NCBI RefSeq assembly: GCF_003122385.1
Contig: NZ_CP029255.1
Location: 5,704,001-5,768,000, forward strand
DNA from: Flavobacterium crocinum
GTDB lineage: Bacteria > Bacteroidota > Bacteroidia > Flavobacteriales > Flavobacteriaceae
DNA length: 64,000 nucleotides
Reading direction: 5' to 3'
In this document: positions 46,101 through 54,657 of the stretch, one piece after another
Layout of the letters: the number at the start of each line of letters is the position of its first letter
Numbering within the stretch: the first letter of the stretch is position 1
Notes under the pieces: model-generated
What the model saw: only the letters and a program-made list of their open reading frames with translations
Database searches by the model: none
What the model was told of the DNA's origin: nothing
Translations under genes and position numbers: made by a program

Positions 46101-46297
46101 TCTGTTGAAGCTGTCTTTTTTGTACCCGTAATTACAATGTTAGCACCAGGAATAGATAATCCTTTGTCATCCGACACTGTTCCGGAAACCTTTACCTGAG
46201 CCGTAATAAAATTACTTGTCAGTAGCAAAAATAATATCAAAGGAGCAGCTCTGTGGTTAGCCTTCCAATGAATGAGGTTAGTCATTAATTTTTTCAT
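43130..46297 (-). CDS. SusC/RagA-family TonB-dependent oligosaccharide transporter
   Basis: 1055 residues. After the signal peptide ('LTSNFITAQ') comes a carboxypeptidase-regulatory-like domain (about 36-115: 'KVSGTVSDDKGLSIPGANIVITGTKKTASTDFDGKYSI'), then the plug with the SusC signature 'LQGRAAGVTVTNNSGQPGG', 'IRGTTSISGTNEPLYIVDGIPI' and 'DILKDASATAIYGSRASNGVVIITTK', then a 22-strand barrel ending 'TFGMNLEF'. It imports oligosaccharides through the outer membrane using TonB energy. It is the first gene of the six-gene minus-strand operon. The long antisense frame at 44684-45229 is a shadow. Confidence 0.97.
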   Translation of the reverse strand: MKKLMTNLIHWKANHRAAPLILFLLLTSNFITAQVKVSGTVSDDKGLSIPGANIVITGTKKTASTDFDGKYSIEAPANSTISVSFIGYVTQTVNVKNGGTINVTLKLSAEDLREVLVNVGYRSVKRKDLTGAISTVTSKDFADSPQVSVDQLLQGRAAGVTVTNNSGQPGGSVSVKIRGTTSISGTNEPLYIVDGIPISGDAANTATGGSIVTGYLGTNTGNVTSSPISFLNPNDIETLDILKDASATAIYGSRASNGVVIITTKRGKKGTGKIAYDSYFSVQNVTRLLDTMTLSQYAAQQNALAAVYGVAPRDEFAVPSVLGKGTNWQDEIYKTAIMNNHQISFSGAKEGTNYYISGGYTNQEGIVIGSGFKRYSFKTNVDSKIKDWLTVGVSLGTGITNEDITINGASNGIISTSILSTPDVAVKDTNGNYAGPPADGSIGVWINPVASALMNTNKLIKKSFIGNFYASFRLAKGLEYRFDLGGSTNIDNFEGFQPTYKWGAAVRETNQLTERANNWYQLNIKNVITYKVDAGNHHFNILGAQEANDSHWFGNSQTVSGLLSNDIHSISLGDPDTIVASEYKGSSAFYSFFGTFNYDYNNRYGLQATMRADGSSNFGPGQKWGYFPSVSGYWKLSNENFMEGTKEYIDNIKIRGGYGETGNQNIGGGGYMSTVRAIKSAMGNFFTVNNIANPDLTWETSEQTNLGLDFTLFNSKLQATFDVYRKQSAGFLFVLPLPYYVTGTDAYQGGLGAPSVNLGSLRNQGFEMTLDYNNKFGKDFSWNSKVIFSTNKNKLMSLQDNFDLTKDVMLNDYTTKAVTKTVVGQPVGQFYGYQAVGIIRTNEQLANAPIPFTGNKAVKSQLGDVEYVDQNKDGLIDEKDLTYIGNPQPKFTYGFNNTFTYKNVDLGVFLQGSYGNKVMNLTRRAGTKNQRLYENQLAEAADFWTPENTDAKYPRPDGGDGHPNIAISDRYVEDGSFLRIQQVTLGYNMPSDVISKASISKLRFYFGIQNLYTFTKYTGYDPEVGSYNQDPLLSGIDSGRYPTNRSFTFGMNLEF

Positions 46298-46384
46298 AAT
46301 AAATGTTTGGTTAGTTTAAATTTGTTGATTGCCAATTTAAGAGATAAAAAGCAGGGTGTATTTTTTTCTCCTAAAATTATTTAA

Positions 46385-46420
46385 CAAATCTATAACAGAC
46401 TGAATTATCAAATCGATAAT
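46385..46420 (-). promoter_or_regulatory. susC operon promoter with candidate AraC site
   Basis: On the minus strand TAGATTTG (46392-46385) is a perfect TAnnTTTG -7 word, and TTG at 46411-46409 lies 16 bases upstream. ATTATCGATT (46420-46411) immediately abuts the -33 element, where an AraC activator would bind. The same 10-mer occurs at 47612-47621 in the divergent regulator/mannanase region. Confidence 0.5.
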
Positions 46421-46614
46421 ATTATATCATTTAATGATAATATTTTTACTTTAAGCGTTTAAAAAAACACATATCAAAATAAAACACATTAAAAATTACA
46501 TTATTCTCAATAACAATCCTTTAAAAATCCCAAACAATACATAAAAAACAACAAAAACTCAAAAATCAAACGTTTTCGTTAAAAATAATATTTATTGTTG
46601 ACAAAAAAGTATCA
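46421..46614. other. AT-rich spacer between susC and araC
   Basis: Sequence with several imperfect ATTATCATTTAATGATAAT-type palindromes (about 46418-46443), then an A+C-rich stretch (46490-46560). There is no gene. The palindromic part lies just upstream of the susC promoter. Confidence 0.4.
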
Positions 46615-47493
46615 CTATAAGATACGTTTCAAGCCGGAAAAATCTTCTCTATACTGACTAGGTGTACAATTTTTTGTTGCCTTAAAACTGCGATTGAAGT
46701 TCGCAATATTATTAAAACCTGATTTAAATGCCACTTCAGAAACACTCATGTCTTTTTCTACCAGCCAGCGTGCAGCATAACCAATCCGGATATCATTTAT
46801 ATAATTGACAAAAGTTTTTCCGGTGCGTTTTTTAATAAATCGGTTAAAAGAAATAATAGACATGCTAGCTACATTTGCTACATCTTCCAAAGTTATTTTT
46901 TCCGCAAAATGTTTCTGCACATATTCGTAAACCAATTTCATTTTATCATAATCATCAAAAGTATCATAGTCTACAGTATAAGTAGATAACAAACGCTGAT
47001 TTCTGGAATTAGCAAGATCATACAATAAAGAAGTAATTTCCAGAAAATAATCCATCCCATCAAGTTTTGAGAGCCTCACAAGCCTTGGTGTTAATTCTTC
47101 TGCTGTTTTTTTTGAAAAAAGAATACCATGAATAGACCGATTAAACATATCCCGAATCGGATTCATAATACGTCTGGACAATAAAGATTCATGAAATAAA
47201 TCGTTATGAAACTGAATTGTTATTTCGTGAATTTTTTTGCTGGTACATTTATTCAGTTCCCAGCCGTGGTATAAATTTGGACCAATTAAAACCAACTCGA
47301 CATTATCTATTTCTTCAATATTATCTCCCACAACTCTCTTCACTCCTTTTCCGTTTAAGATAAAATTAATCTCAAATTCAGGATGGTAATGCACAGGAAA
47401 ATCAAAGCTATCTTTTACACGATCGAAAACCAAAAAACTATCACCAGCTGAAAGGGGTGCAATTTCTCTATAAAAATTTTTTGTAGTACTCAT
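46615..47493 (-). CDS. AraC-family transcriptional regulator of the mannan locus
   Basis: About 293 residues from the preferred ATG at 47493 (MSTTKNFYREIAPL); an upstream ATG at 47541 adds 16 residues of no clear family likeness. The N-terminal cupin-like sensor domain is recognisable ('FPVHYHPEFEINFILNGKGVKRVVGDNIEEI'). The C-terminal double helix-turn-helix spans about the last 100 residues ('ITLEDVANVASMSIISFNRFIKKRTGKTFVNYI', 'SVSEVAFKSGFNNIANFNRSFK', 'TPSQYRED'). It sits between the susC operon and the divergent mannanase operon, so it probably senses a mannan oligosaccharide and activates both. The use of AraC rather than a hybrid two-component sensor is a less common choice for such loci. 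Confidence 0.9.
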   Translation of the reverse strand: MSTTKNFYREIAPLSAGDSFLVFDRVKDSFDFPVHYHPEFEINFILNGKGVKRVVGDNIEEIDNVELVLIGPNLYHGWELNKCTSKKIHEITIQFHNDLFHESLLSRRIMNPIRDMFNRSIHGILFSKKTAEELTPRLVRLSKLDGMDYFLEITSLLYDLANSRNQRLLSTYTVDYDTFDDYDKMKLVYEYVQKHFAEKITLEDVANVASMSIISFNRFIKKRTGKTFVNYINDIRIGYAARWLVEKDMSVSEVAFKSGFNNIANFNRSFKATKNCTPSQYREDFSGLKRIL

Positions 47494-47738
47494 CTTAAAA
47501 ACTATTTTCAGGAAAGCAATATTTGACTTTTTTGACTGCAATAATATGATATATAATTGATAAAATAATATTAATTAGACGATATTCATCCAATTATCTT
47601 TGAAAAAACAAATTATCGATTCTTTAAAAAGAGCTTTAATAATAAACATTAATCATTTTTAATTGAATATCTTTTTATAGTTTTAATAATTTTTGAGATA
47701 GATCGCTAAAGATTTTTTCAACAAAATACTTATTGTAT

Positions 47739-47766
47739 TTGGCAAACATAAATCATTGTATCTTTA
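47739..47766 (+). promoter_or_regulatory. Promoter of the GH26-transporter-GH130 operon
   Basis: TTG (47739-47741), 17 bases, then TATCTTTA (47759-47766): seven of eight positions fit TTG-N17-TAnnTTTG. It lies about 35 bases before the GH26 start. A second TATCTTTG word is at 47595-47602, and the candidate AraC word ATTATCGATT is at 47612-47621. Confidence 0.6.
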
Positions 47767-47800
47767 GCATTTAACTCCGTTAACAATCAACAATCCGACA

Positions 47801-48937
47801 ATGAAAAAACATTTTATCATGCTTCTGACTGCTGTTTTAATTGGCACTTCTTGCGAATCGCAAAAAAACAGCAGTAATACAATTTTGTCACTTTCAGATA
47901 AAAAAGCTTCTTCGGAAACTAAAACACTTTATCAAAACCTAAATACATTATCTCAAAAAGGTTTTCTGTTTGGACATCAGGATGATCTTGCTTATGGTGT
48001 AAAATGGAAATATGAAGATGGACGAAGTGATATAAAAGATGTTGTTGGAGACTATCCTGCTGTTTACGGCTGGGATATCGCAGGTTTAGAAAAAGACAAT
48101 CCAAATAATATAGATGGTGTTCCATTTGCTAAAATGAAACAATATATTGTCGAAGCAAATGCAAGAGGCGGAATTTCAACTATAAGTTGGCATTTTGATA
48201 ATCCTGCAACAGGGAAAGATGCCTGGAACAATGTTCCTAATTCCCTAAAAACAATCCTTCCCGGCGAGAAAAATCATAAAAAATTTACTTCCTGGCTAGA
48301 CAAAGCAGCCGTTTTCTTTTTGTCTTTAAAAGATAAAAATGGAAAAAATATTCCTATTCTCTTCAGACCTTTTCATGAACTTACAGGTGGATGGTTTTGG
48401 TGGGGAAAAGGAAACTGTACTCCCGAAGAATTCAAAACAGCCTGGAAATTTACCTTTGATTATTTAAAAAATAAAGGAGTTCACAATCTGATTTATGTTT
48501 ACAACACAGGAGGTTTTGCCAGTGAAGCCGATTTCTTAGCGAACTATCCCGGAGATGATTATGCCGACATTTTAAGTTTTGACAGTTATCAAAATGGTAA
48601 CGATAAAAATGGAGAACGGTTTATAAATGAAGTTCAAAAACAATTTAAAATCCTCAATGAAATCTCCATTCAAAAAAACAAACCTATGGCATTGGCCGAA
48701 GCTGGTTATGAAGCAGTTCCGGATCCTAAATGGTGGACAGGAACTCTCCTAAAAGCAATTGGAGATTATAAAATTTCTTATGTCCTGTTATGGAGAAATC
48801 ATGGCTGGCAGGAAAAAGAACAAAAAATGCATTATTATGCTCCATTTTCCGGACAAGTAAGCGAGAAAGATTTTGTCGATTTTTATAACCTTGATCAGAC
48901 TATCTTTGAAAAAGACATTCCAAAAAAATTAAAATAA
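47801..48937 (+). CDS. GH26 beta-mannanase lipoprotein (first copy)
   Basis: 378 residues with lipobox Cys18 ('VLIGTSCES'), so probably anchored to the outer membrane. GH26 motifs: 'GFLFGHQDDLAYGVKW', 'VYGWDIAG', 'GGISTISWHFDNP', the acid/base E193 in 'LFRPFHELTGGWFWWG', and the nucleophile E300 in 'MALAEAGYE'. The 'ISWH' and 'WFWWG' aromatics line the mannose-binding subsites. It cleaves beta-1,4-mannan chains. It is the first gene of the plus-strand operon, 38 bases before the transporter gene. Confidence 0.95.
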   Translation: MKKHFIMLLTAVLIGTSCESQKNSSNTILSLSDKKASSETKTLYQNLNTLSQKGFLFGHQDDLAYGVKWKYEDGRSDIKDVVGDYPAVYGWDIAGLEKDNPNNIDGVPFAKMKQYIVEANARGGISTISWHFDNPATGKDAWNNVPNSLKTILPGEKNHKKFTSWLDKAAVFFLSLKDKNGKNIPILFRPFHELTGGWFWWGKGNCTPEEFKTAWKFTFDYLKNKGVHNLIYVYNTGGFASEADFLANYPGDDYADILSFDSYQNGNDKNGERFINEVQKQFKILNEISIQKNKPMALAEAGYEAVPDPKWWTGTLLKAIGDYKISYVLLWRNHGWQEKEQKMHYYAPFSGQVSEKDFVDFYNLDQTIFEKDIPKKLK

Positions 48938-48975
48938 CTGCCCTAAAAACAAATTAAAACCTTAAAAAATAACCA

Positions 48976-50364
48976 ATGCACGACAAAATTAGTTTAAAAG
49001 AAAAAATCGGTTACGGTCTTGGAGACGCTGCTTCATCTATGTTCTGGAAAATTTTCAGCATGTATTTATTGTTTTTCTATACCGATGTTTTCGGATTGGC
49101 ACCTGCTGTAGTTGGAACGATGTTTCTAATTACCCGAATATGGGATTCCTGTTTTGATCCAATTGTTGGAATTCTGGCTGACAGAACCAAAAGCAAGTGG
49201 GGAAAATTCAGACCGTATCTTCTTTGGGTTGCCATACCTTTTGCCGTGATTGGAGTTTTAACTTTTTACACACCGGATTTTGACGAAAAAGGTAAAATCA
49301 TTTATGCCTACGTTACCTATTCATTAATGATGATGATTTATTCTTTAATCAATGTACCTTACGCATCGCTTTTGGGCGTAATGTCTTCTGATCGAAAAGA
49401 AAGAAATACACTTTCATCCTATCGAATGGTTTTTGCCTTTGGAGGAAGTCTTTTGGCACTTTGGCTAATTGAACCTTTAGTAAATTATTTTGGAGGAAAC
49501 CTTAACTCTAAATCAGGCTGGCTGGCAACAATTGCTGTTTTCGGACTAATCACAACGATATTTTTCTGGGCTTGTTTTTTATTCACTAAAGAAAGAATCA
49601 AACCAATCGCAGACGAACAAAACAATCTAAAAGAAGACTTAAAAGATCTTTGGAAAAACAGACCCTGGTGGATTTTACTTGGTGCCGGAATTGGCGCATT
49701 GGTTTTCAATTCTATCCGTGATGGAGCTGCGGTTTATTATTTTAAATATTATGTAAGCAGTGCTGTCAATTTTGATTTTTCACTTTTCGGAAGTGATTTT
49801 CATATGACACCAACATCCATTTATCTGGTTTTAGGGCAAGCAGCAAATATTATAGGAGTTATTATCGCTACACCAATTGCGAACAAAATCGGTAAAAAGA
49901 AAACCTTTTTTGGAGCTATGGCTGTAGCGGCAATTCTAAGTCTTGTTTTCTATTTATTCGGAAAAGAAGATGTTTTCTTAATCATGAGTTTTCAGGTTTT
50001 AATCAGTATTTGTGCTGGTTGTATTTTCCCATTAATCTGGTCCATGTACGCTGACAGTGCCGATTATTCAGAATGGAAACAAGGTCGAAGAGCAACCGGA
50101 TTGGTGTTTTCAGCTTCTTCAATGTCACAAAAGTTCGGCTGGACCATTGGCGGTGCCGGAGCGGGATGGCTTTTAGGTTATTTTGGTTTTCAGGCTAATG
50201 TAGAACAAACTGCAACAGCTCAAAACGGAATTCAGTTAATGTTAAGCATACTGCCGGCAATAGCAGCAGCAATATCAGTAGCTTTTATAGCATTTTACCC
50301 TTTATCAGAAGAAAAATTACAAATTATAGAACAGGATTTAAACGAAAAGAGAGATCAAAATTAA
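48976..50364 (+). CDS. GPH-family (MelB-like) sugar:cation symporter
   Basis: 462 residues with about 12 hydrophobic helices and no signal peptide. Family markers: the N-terminal 'LKEKIGYGLGDAASSMFWKIFSMYLLFFYTDVFGLAPA', 'TRIWDSCFDPIVGILADRTKSKWGKFRPYLLW' (the GPH loop with charged D/R residues) and 'SMYADSADYSEWKQGRRATGLVFSASSMSQKFG' (the C-terminal motif). It is an inner-membrane importer. Genomic context between the mannanase and GH130 genes suggests it carries mannobiose or short mannooligosaccharides into the cytosol. Confidence 0.92.
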   Translation: MHDKISLKEKIGYGLGDAASSMFWKIFSMYLLFFYTDVFGLAPAVVGTMFLITRIWDSCFDPIVGILADRTKSKWGKFRPYLLWVAIPFAVIGVLTFYTPDFDEKGKIIYAYVTYSLMMMIYSLINVPYASLLGVMSSDRKERNTLSSYRMVFAFGGSLLALWLIEPLVNYFGGNLNSKSGWLATIAVFGLITTIFFWACFLFTKERIKPIADEQNNLKEDLKDLWKNRPWWILLGAGIGALVFNSIRDGAAVYYFKYYVSSAVNFDFSLFGSDFHMTPTSIYLVLGQAANIIGVIIATPIANKIGKKKTFFGAMAVAAILSLVFYLFGKEDVFLIMSFQVLISICAGCIFPLIWSMYADSADYSEWKQGRRATGLVFSASSMSQKFGWTIGGAGAGWLLGYFGFQANVEQTATAQNGIQLMLSILPAIAAAISVAFIAFYPLSEEKLQIIEQDLNEKRDQN

Positions 50365-50393
50365 AAAAAATACAGATACAGAAATCAATTTAT

Positions 50394-51584
50394 ATGACAA
50401 CAATAACATCTTCGGCGACTTTTCAGGATAGAAAGTCGGCATTAGAAAAAGAACATAAAGCGCTGATTGAGCTTAAGAACACACCCGCACAAACAGCCGG
50501 AAACGGCATTTACGAACGTTATAAAAATCCTGTTGTAACTGCTGCACATGCTCCGTTAAACTGGCGTTTTGATTTTAACGAAAAAACAAATCCGTTTTTA
50601 CAGGAAAGAATCGGAATCAACGCCGCTTTTAATGCCGGCGCAATGAAATGGAATGGCAAATATCTTTTGGCTGTTCGTGTAGAAGGAATTGACAGAAAAT
50701 CGTTTTTTGCGATTGCCGAAAGTCCAAATGGAATTGATAATTTCAAATTTTGGGATAAACCTTGTGTAATTCCACAAACAGAAGATCCGGACACCAATGT
50801 GTACGATATGCGTTTAATTAATCACGAAGACGGTTATGTATACGGAATTTTCTGCACTGAAAGAAAAGATCCAAAAGCTCCAAAAGGCGATACAAGTTCG
50901 GCTGTTGCTAACGCGGGAATTGTACGTTCTAAAGATTTAGTAAACTGGGAAAGATTACCGGATTTAATTTCAAATACGGGACAACAACGAAATGTAGTAT
51001 TACATCCCGAATTTGTAAACGGAAAATATGCTTTATACACACGTCCGCAGGATGGTTTTATAGATGTTGGATCGGGAGGTGGAATTGGTTTAGGTTATGT
51101 TGAAGATATGAAAAATCCAGTTGTCAAAGACGAAAAAATCATTTTCAGCAAAAAATATCATACTATTTACGAATTAAAAAATGGTTTAGGTCCGGCACCA
51201 ATTAAAACATCAAAAGGCTGGTTACATATGGCGCATGGAGTTCGTAATACCGCAGCCGGATTACGTTATACCTTATACATGTTCATGACCGATTTGAACG
51301 ACATTACGAAAGTAACTCATGTTCCGGCTGGACATTTCATGGGCCCTGAAGGAATTGAAAGAGTCGGTGACGTATCTAACGTTTTGTTTTCTAACGGATG
51401 GATTGAAGACGAAGACGGAACTGTTTATGTATACTACGCTTCTTCAGATACCAGAATGCATGTAGCGGTTTCAACTGTAGAAAAACTAGTTGATTACGTA
51501 ATCAATGCGCCGGAAGACACCTTTGTGTCATCAGGCTCCGTACAAACTATTATTGATTTAATCGAAAGAAATAACGCAATTTAA
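50394..51584 (+). CDS. GH130 mannosylglucose phosphorylase (GH130_1 type)
   Basis: 396 residues, no signal peptide, cytosolic. The sequence fits 4-O-beta-D-mannosyl-D-glucose phosphorylase: 'RFDFNEKTNPFLQERIGINAAFNAGAM', 'TEDPDTNVYDMRLINHEDGYVYGIFCTERKD' (the catalytic Asp is probably D138 in VYDMR, or D131), 'GQQRNVVLHPEFVNGKYALYTRPQDGF', 'WLHMAHGVRNTAAGLRYTLYMFM' and 'GHFMGPEG'. It splits Man-beta-1,4-Glc with phosphate to mannose-1-phosphate and glucose. It is directly coupled to the 2-epimerase gene five bases downstream, the same pair as in the Bacteroides fragilis mannan pathway. Confidence 0.92.
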   Translation: MTTITSSATFQDRKSALEKEHKALIELKNTPAQTAGNGIYERYKNPVVTAAHAPLNWRFDFNEKTNPFLQERIGINAAFNAGAMKWNGKYLLAVRVEGIDRKSFFAIAESPNGIDNFKFWDKPCVIPQTEDPDTNVYDMRLINHEDGYVYGIFCTERKDPKAPKGDTSSAVANAGIVRSKDLVNWERLPDLISNTGQQRNVVLHPEFVNGKYALYTRPQDGFIDVGSGGGIGLGYVEDMKNPVVKDEKIIFSKKYHTIYELKNGLGPAPIKTSKGWLHMAHGVRNTAAGLRYTLYMFMTDLNDITKVTHVPAGHFMGPEGIERVGDVSNVLFSNGWIEDEDGTVYVYYASSDTRMHVAVSTVEKLVDYVINAPEDTFVSSGSVQTIIDLIERNNAI

Positions 51585-51589
51585 ATATC

Positions 51590-52780
51590 GTGTCATTACA
51601 ATTAAAGCTTTTAAAATCGGAACTAACAGCAGAACTCGATGCCATTCTAAACTATTGGTCAGAACGAACTGTAGATGAAAAAAATGGTGGTTTTGTTGGA
51701 CAAATCGATTTTAACGATCATCTGATTGCTAATGCAGAAAAAGGTTCGGTCTTAAATGCCCGAATTCTCTGGACGTTTTCTGCCAGTTACAAAACCACAA
51801 AAAACGAAAACCACAAAAAACTGGCAAAGAGAGCATTTGATTTTCTTTCAGCATATTTTTATGACACACAATTTGGAGGTCTTTTTTGGAGTATAAATGA
51901 GGATAAAACTCCAAAAGACACCAAAAATCAGATTTATGCTTTAGCCTTTGCGATTTATGGTTTATCTGAATATTATGCGATTTCAGGAGAAGAAAAAGCA
52001 TTGGAAATAGCTAAAAATTTATATCAAAAAATTCAGGAACACAGTTACGATTCTGTCAATAAAGGCTATTTTGAAGCTTTTACGAGAGATTGGCAGCCAA
52101 TCGAAGATTTACGTCTGAGTGCAAAAGATGCCAATGAAAAGAAAACCATGAATACGCATCTTCATATTATTGAAGGTTACGTAAATTTATATAAAGTTTG
52201 GAAAGACGAAAAACTGCTTGAAGTTATTATCGAATTGCTGGAAACTATTGAAAAGTATTTCATTAATACAGAAACAGGTCACTTACGCTTGTTCTTTGAT
52301 GAAAACTGGAAAGAAAAACCAGATGTTATTTCATACGGACATGATATTGAAGCGGCCTGGCTTTTACAACAATGCGCCGAAATTTCAGAAAACGAAACTT
52401 TAATTGCAAACTATAAAAAACATGCCGTTCAGATTGCCGAAGTCACAAAAGAAGGTTTGGATACTGATGGCGGTTTATGGTACGAATTTGATCCTGAGAA
52501 AAACGAATTAATAGCCGAAAAACACTGGTGGCCACAAGCCGAAGCTTTAATTGGCTTTTACAATGCCTATCAGTTAACCGGAAAAGAAGATTATCTGGAT
52601 CTTGTTTTCAAAAACTGGAAATTCATAAAGAAACATATAATCGACCAGCAAAACGGAGAATGGGTCTGGGGAGTTTACCACGACTATGCTGTAATGCAAA
52701 AAGACAAAGCCGGATTCTGGAAATGCCCCTATCACAACGGACGCGCTTGTATCGAACTGATACAGCGAATTCAAGATTAA
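51590..52780 (+). CDS. Cellobiose/mannobiose 2-epimerase (AGE family)
   Basis: 396 residues beginning at a GTG five bases after the GH130 stop; the start is fixed by the family N-terminus. It is an (alpha/alpha)6-barrel epimerase of the N-acylglucosamine 2-epimerase / cellobiose 2-epimerase family: 'NGGFVGQIDFND', 'NARILWTFSASYK', H190 in 'MNTHLHIIEGY', H251 in 'SYGHDIEAAWLL', 'KHWWPQAEALIGF' and H382 in 'KCPYHNGRACIEL', which line up with the catalytic histidines of characterised enzymes. It converts mannobiose to mannosylglucose, the substrate of the upstream GH130 enzyme. Cytosolic. Confidence 0.93.
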   Translation: MSLQLKLLKSELTAELDAILNYWSERTVDEKNGGFVGQIDFNDHLIANAEKGSVLNARILWTFSASYKTTKNENHKKLAKRAFDFLSAYFYDTQFGGLFWSINEDKTPKDTKNQIYALAFAIYGLSEYYAISGEEKALEIAKNLYQKIQEHSYDSVNKGYFEAFTRDWQPIEDLRLSAKDANEKKTMNTHLHIIEGYVNLYKVWKDEKLLEVIIELLETIEKYFINTETGHLRLFFDENWKEKPDVISYGHDIEAAWLLQQCAEISENETLIANYKKHAVQIAEVTKEGLDTDGGLWYEFDPEKNELIAEKHWWPQAEALIGFYNAYQLTGKEDYLDLVFKNWKFIKKHIIDQQNGEWVWGVYHDYAVMQKDKAGFWKCPYHNGRACIELIQRIQD

Positions 52781-52813
52781 TTTATTCCTTTCTAATTCTA
52801 ATTTAAAGTCGTT

Positions 52814-53362
52814 ATGAAACATTTTTTCCTTTTTAGTTTATTGTTGACATCTTTATTAATTGATGCACAAACCAATCTCTTAAAAAATGGAGGTTTTGAA
52901 TACGACTTAACCAATTGGAACGGACAAGAAAATGGTGCGCTTTCTCCCTATGATAAAAAATCAGGAAAAAACAGTGCCTTAATTAATCAGTTTACCGGCG
53001 CAGAATGGAGAGCTTTTGATCAAACTGTTCCACTTGCCAGAAATACCTTTGCGGTAGAATGCAGTGCCTGGATGAAAGCAGAAGGCATAGAAAATCAAAA
53101 AGAAGATTATAAAGCAGCGATTGTAGTCGTAGACTTTCTTAATGGTGCAGACAAATCAATTGGCTCAGAAACCATTGCCCGTGCGAAAGGAACTACTGAT
53201 TGGGTTAATTATAAAAAGGCGGTAAAGGTACCAACTGACGCTAAGAAAATTAAAGTTATGCTGGCTCTGGCACAAACAAATGGCACTGTATTTTTTGATG
53301 ATATAAAAATAACAACACTTACTGAAGAAGAATATTCCAAACTAAATCCGGAAGCCAAATAA
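52814..53362 (+). CDS. Secreted stand-alone carbohydrate-binding module protein
   Basis: 182 residues with a signal peptide ending 'LIDAQ'. The mature part is a single jelly-roll, CBM4/9-like domain: 'NLLKNGGFEYDLTNWNGQ', 'FTGAEWRAFDQTVPLARNTFAVECSAWMKAEG', 'WVNYKKAVKVPTDAKKIKVMLALAQTNGTVFFDDIKI'. There is no catalytic part. It is eight bases before the second GH26 gene and so probably translated with it. It may bind mannan or assist the GH26 enzyme as a separate subunit; the ligand is inferred from context. Confidence 0.8.
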   Translation: MKHFFLFSLLLTSLLIDAQTNLLKNGGFEYDLTNWNGQENGALSPYDKKSGKNSALINQFTGAEWRAFDQTVPLARNTFAVECSAWMKAEGIENQKEDYKAAIVVVDFLNGADKSIGSETIARAKGTTDWVNYKKAVKVPTDAKKIKVMLALAQTNGTVFFDDIKITTLTEEEYSKLNPEAK

Positions 53363-53370
53363 TCTAAAAA

Positions 53371-54600
53371 ATGAAGAAATCACTTTTGAAAGTTTTATTC
53401 CTGAGTTTCTCTATTTTAGTTTTAGTATCGTGTTCTTCAGACAACGATTCAAATAACGAAGTTATAGTAGATCCGCCTATGCAAGATGATCCGTTAACGA
53501 CATCAAACGTTGCCAATTATATGGTAGATCCAAATGCTACAAAAGAAACCAAAGCTTTATTTTATAATTTAAAAAGACTGGCGCAAACCAAAACAGCTAT
53601 TGGTCAGCAAGATGCTTTTAATAGCTTTTATCAGGACGCTGGCGGCGATTCAGATATTAAAAAAAATACAGGTTTTGACCCTGCAGTTTTAGGATCTGAT
53701 TTTATGTTTATAACCGATAAAAGCAATAATGAGCAATCTAACAATTGGTTTTATCAACAGGAACAAAAAATTAGTGCCGATGTTAAAACCGCCTACGCGA
53801 AAGGAATAATCAATACCTTCTCCTGGCATTTGAGAGAACCTAATAAAGAAGAATCTTTTTATGCTTCAGATATGACTTCTGAACAAAAATCGACTGCTTT
53901 TAGAAGTATTCTTCCTGGTGGAGCAAACAACGAATGGTATAAGAAGAAATTAGACAAAGTTGCCAAAGTTATTCTGAACCTAAAAGGCTCAAATGGCGAA
54001 TTGATTCCTGTAATTTTCAGGCCTTTTCATGAATTTGACGGAAGCTGGTTTTGGTGGGGAGCCGATTTTTGTACAGCAGATGAATACAAAAAAGCGTATC
54101 AGTTTACAGTCAATTATTTGAAAAATACAAAAGGAGTTCACAATATTCTTTATGCTTTTTCTCCTGACAATTCATACACAACCGAAACCAATTATTTAAG
54201 CCGTTATCCCGGCGATAAATATGTAGATGTTATTGGTATGGATAATTATGGCGACTTTAATAACCAAGGTCAGACAGGTTCTGAGAGAGCCAATTCTAAA
54301 TTAAAAATTCTTTCGGATTACGCTAAAGCGAAAGTAAAAATCGCTGCTTTAACCGAAACAGGTTATCGCGTTACCAGTACAACGCCAGCCATTACAGATT
54401 GGTTTTCGACTTTATTATACAGTGCTTTAACAAAAAATGACATTCAGATAAGTTATGTCATGTTTTGGAATAATAATGCAGATGGCTACTATGTCCCAAA
54501 CGGAACGGTTGCTAATACAAATGATTTTAAAACTTATACCCTAAAAACTAAATCTGCATTGGTAAATTCATTGCCAAAAATGTATGAAATGCAAAAATAG
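53371..54600 (+). CDS. GH26 beta-mannanase lipoprotein (second copy)
   Basis: 409 residues with lipobox Cys21 ('VLVSCSSDN'). The GH26 core has 'TAIGQQDAFNSF', 'GIINTFSWHLREPN', the acid/base E221 in 'VIFRPFHEFDGSWFWWG' and the nucleophile E329 in 'ALTETGY'. It differs clearly from the first GH26 (for example an extended 'YASDMTSEQKS' loop), so the two are not a recent duplication. Surface or periplasmic endo- or exo-mannanase. It ends before a structured intergenic element at 54658-54752. Confidence 0.93.
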   Translation: MKKSLLKVLFLSFSILVLVSCSSDNDSNNEVIVDPPMQDDPLTTSNVANYMVDPNATKETKALFYNLKRLAQTKTAIGQQDAFNSFYQDAGGDSDIKKNTGFDPAVLGSDFMFITDKSNNEQSNNWFYQQEQKISADVKTAYAKGIINTFSWHLREPNKEESFYASDMTSEQKSTAFRSILPGGANNEWYKKKLDKVAKVILNLKGSNGELIPVIFRPFHEFDGSWFWWGADFCTADEYKKAYQFTVNYLKNTKGVHNILYAFSPDNSYTTETNYLSRYPGDKYVDVIGMDNYGDFNNQGQTGSERANSKLKILSDYAKAKVKIAALTETGYRVTSTTPAITDWFSTLLYSALTKNDIQISYVMFWNNNADGYYVPNGTVANTNDFKTYTLKTKSALVNSLPKMYEMQK

Positions 54601-54657
54601 CTTTTGTTTCAGGTTTAAAGTTTCAGGTTCACAATAAAACGTGTAAAATAACGGATT

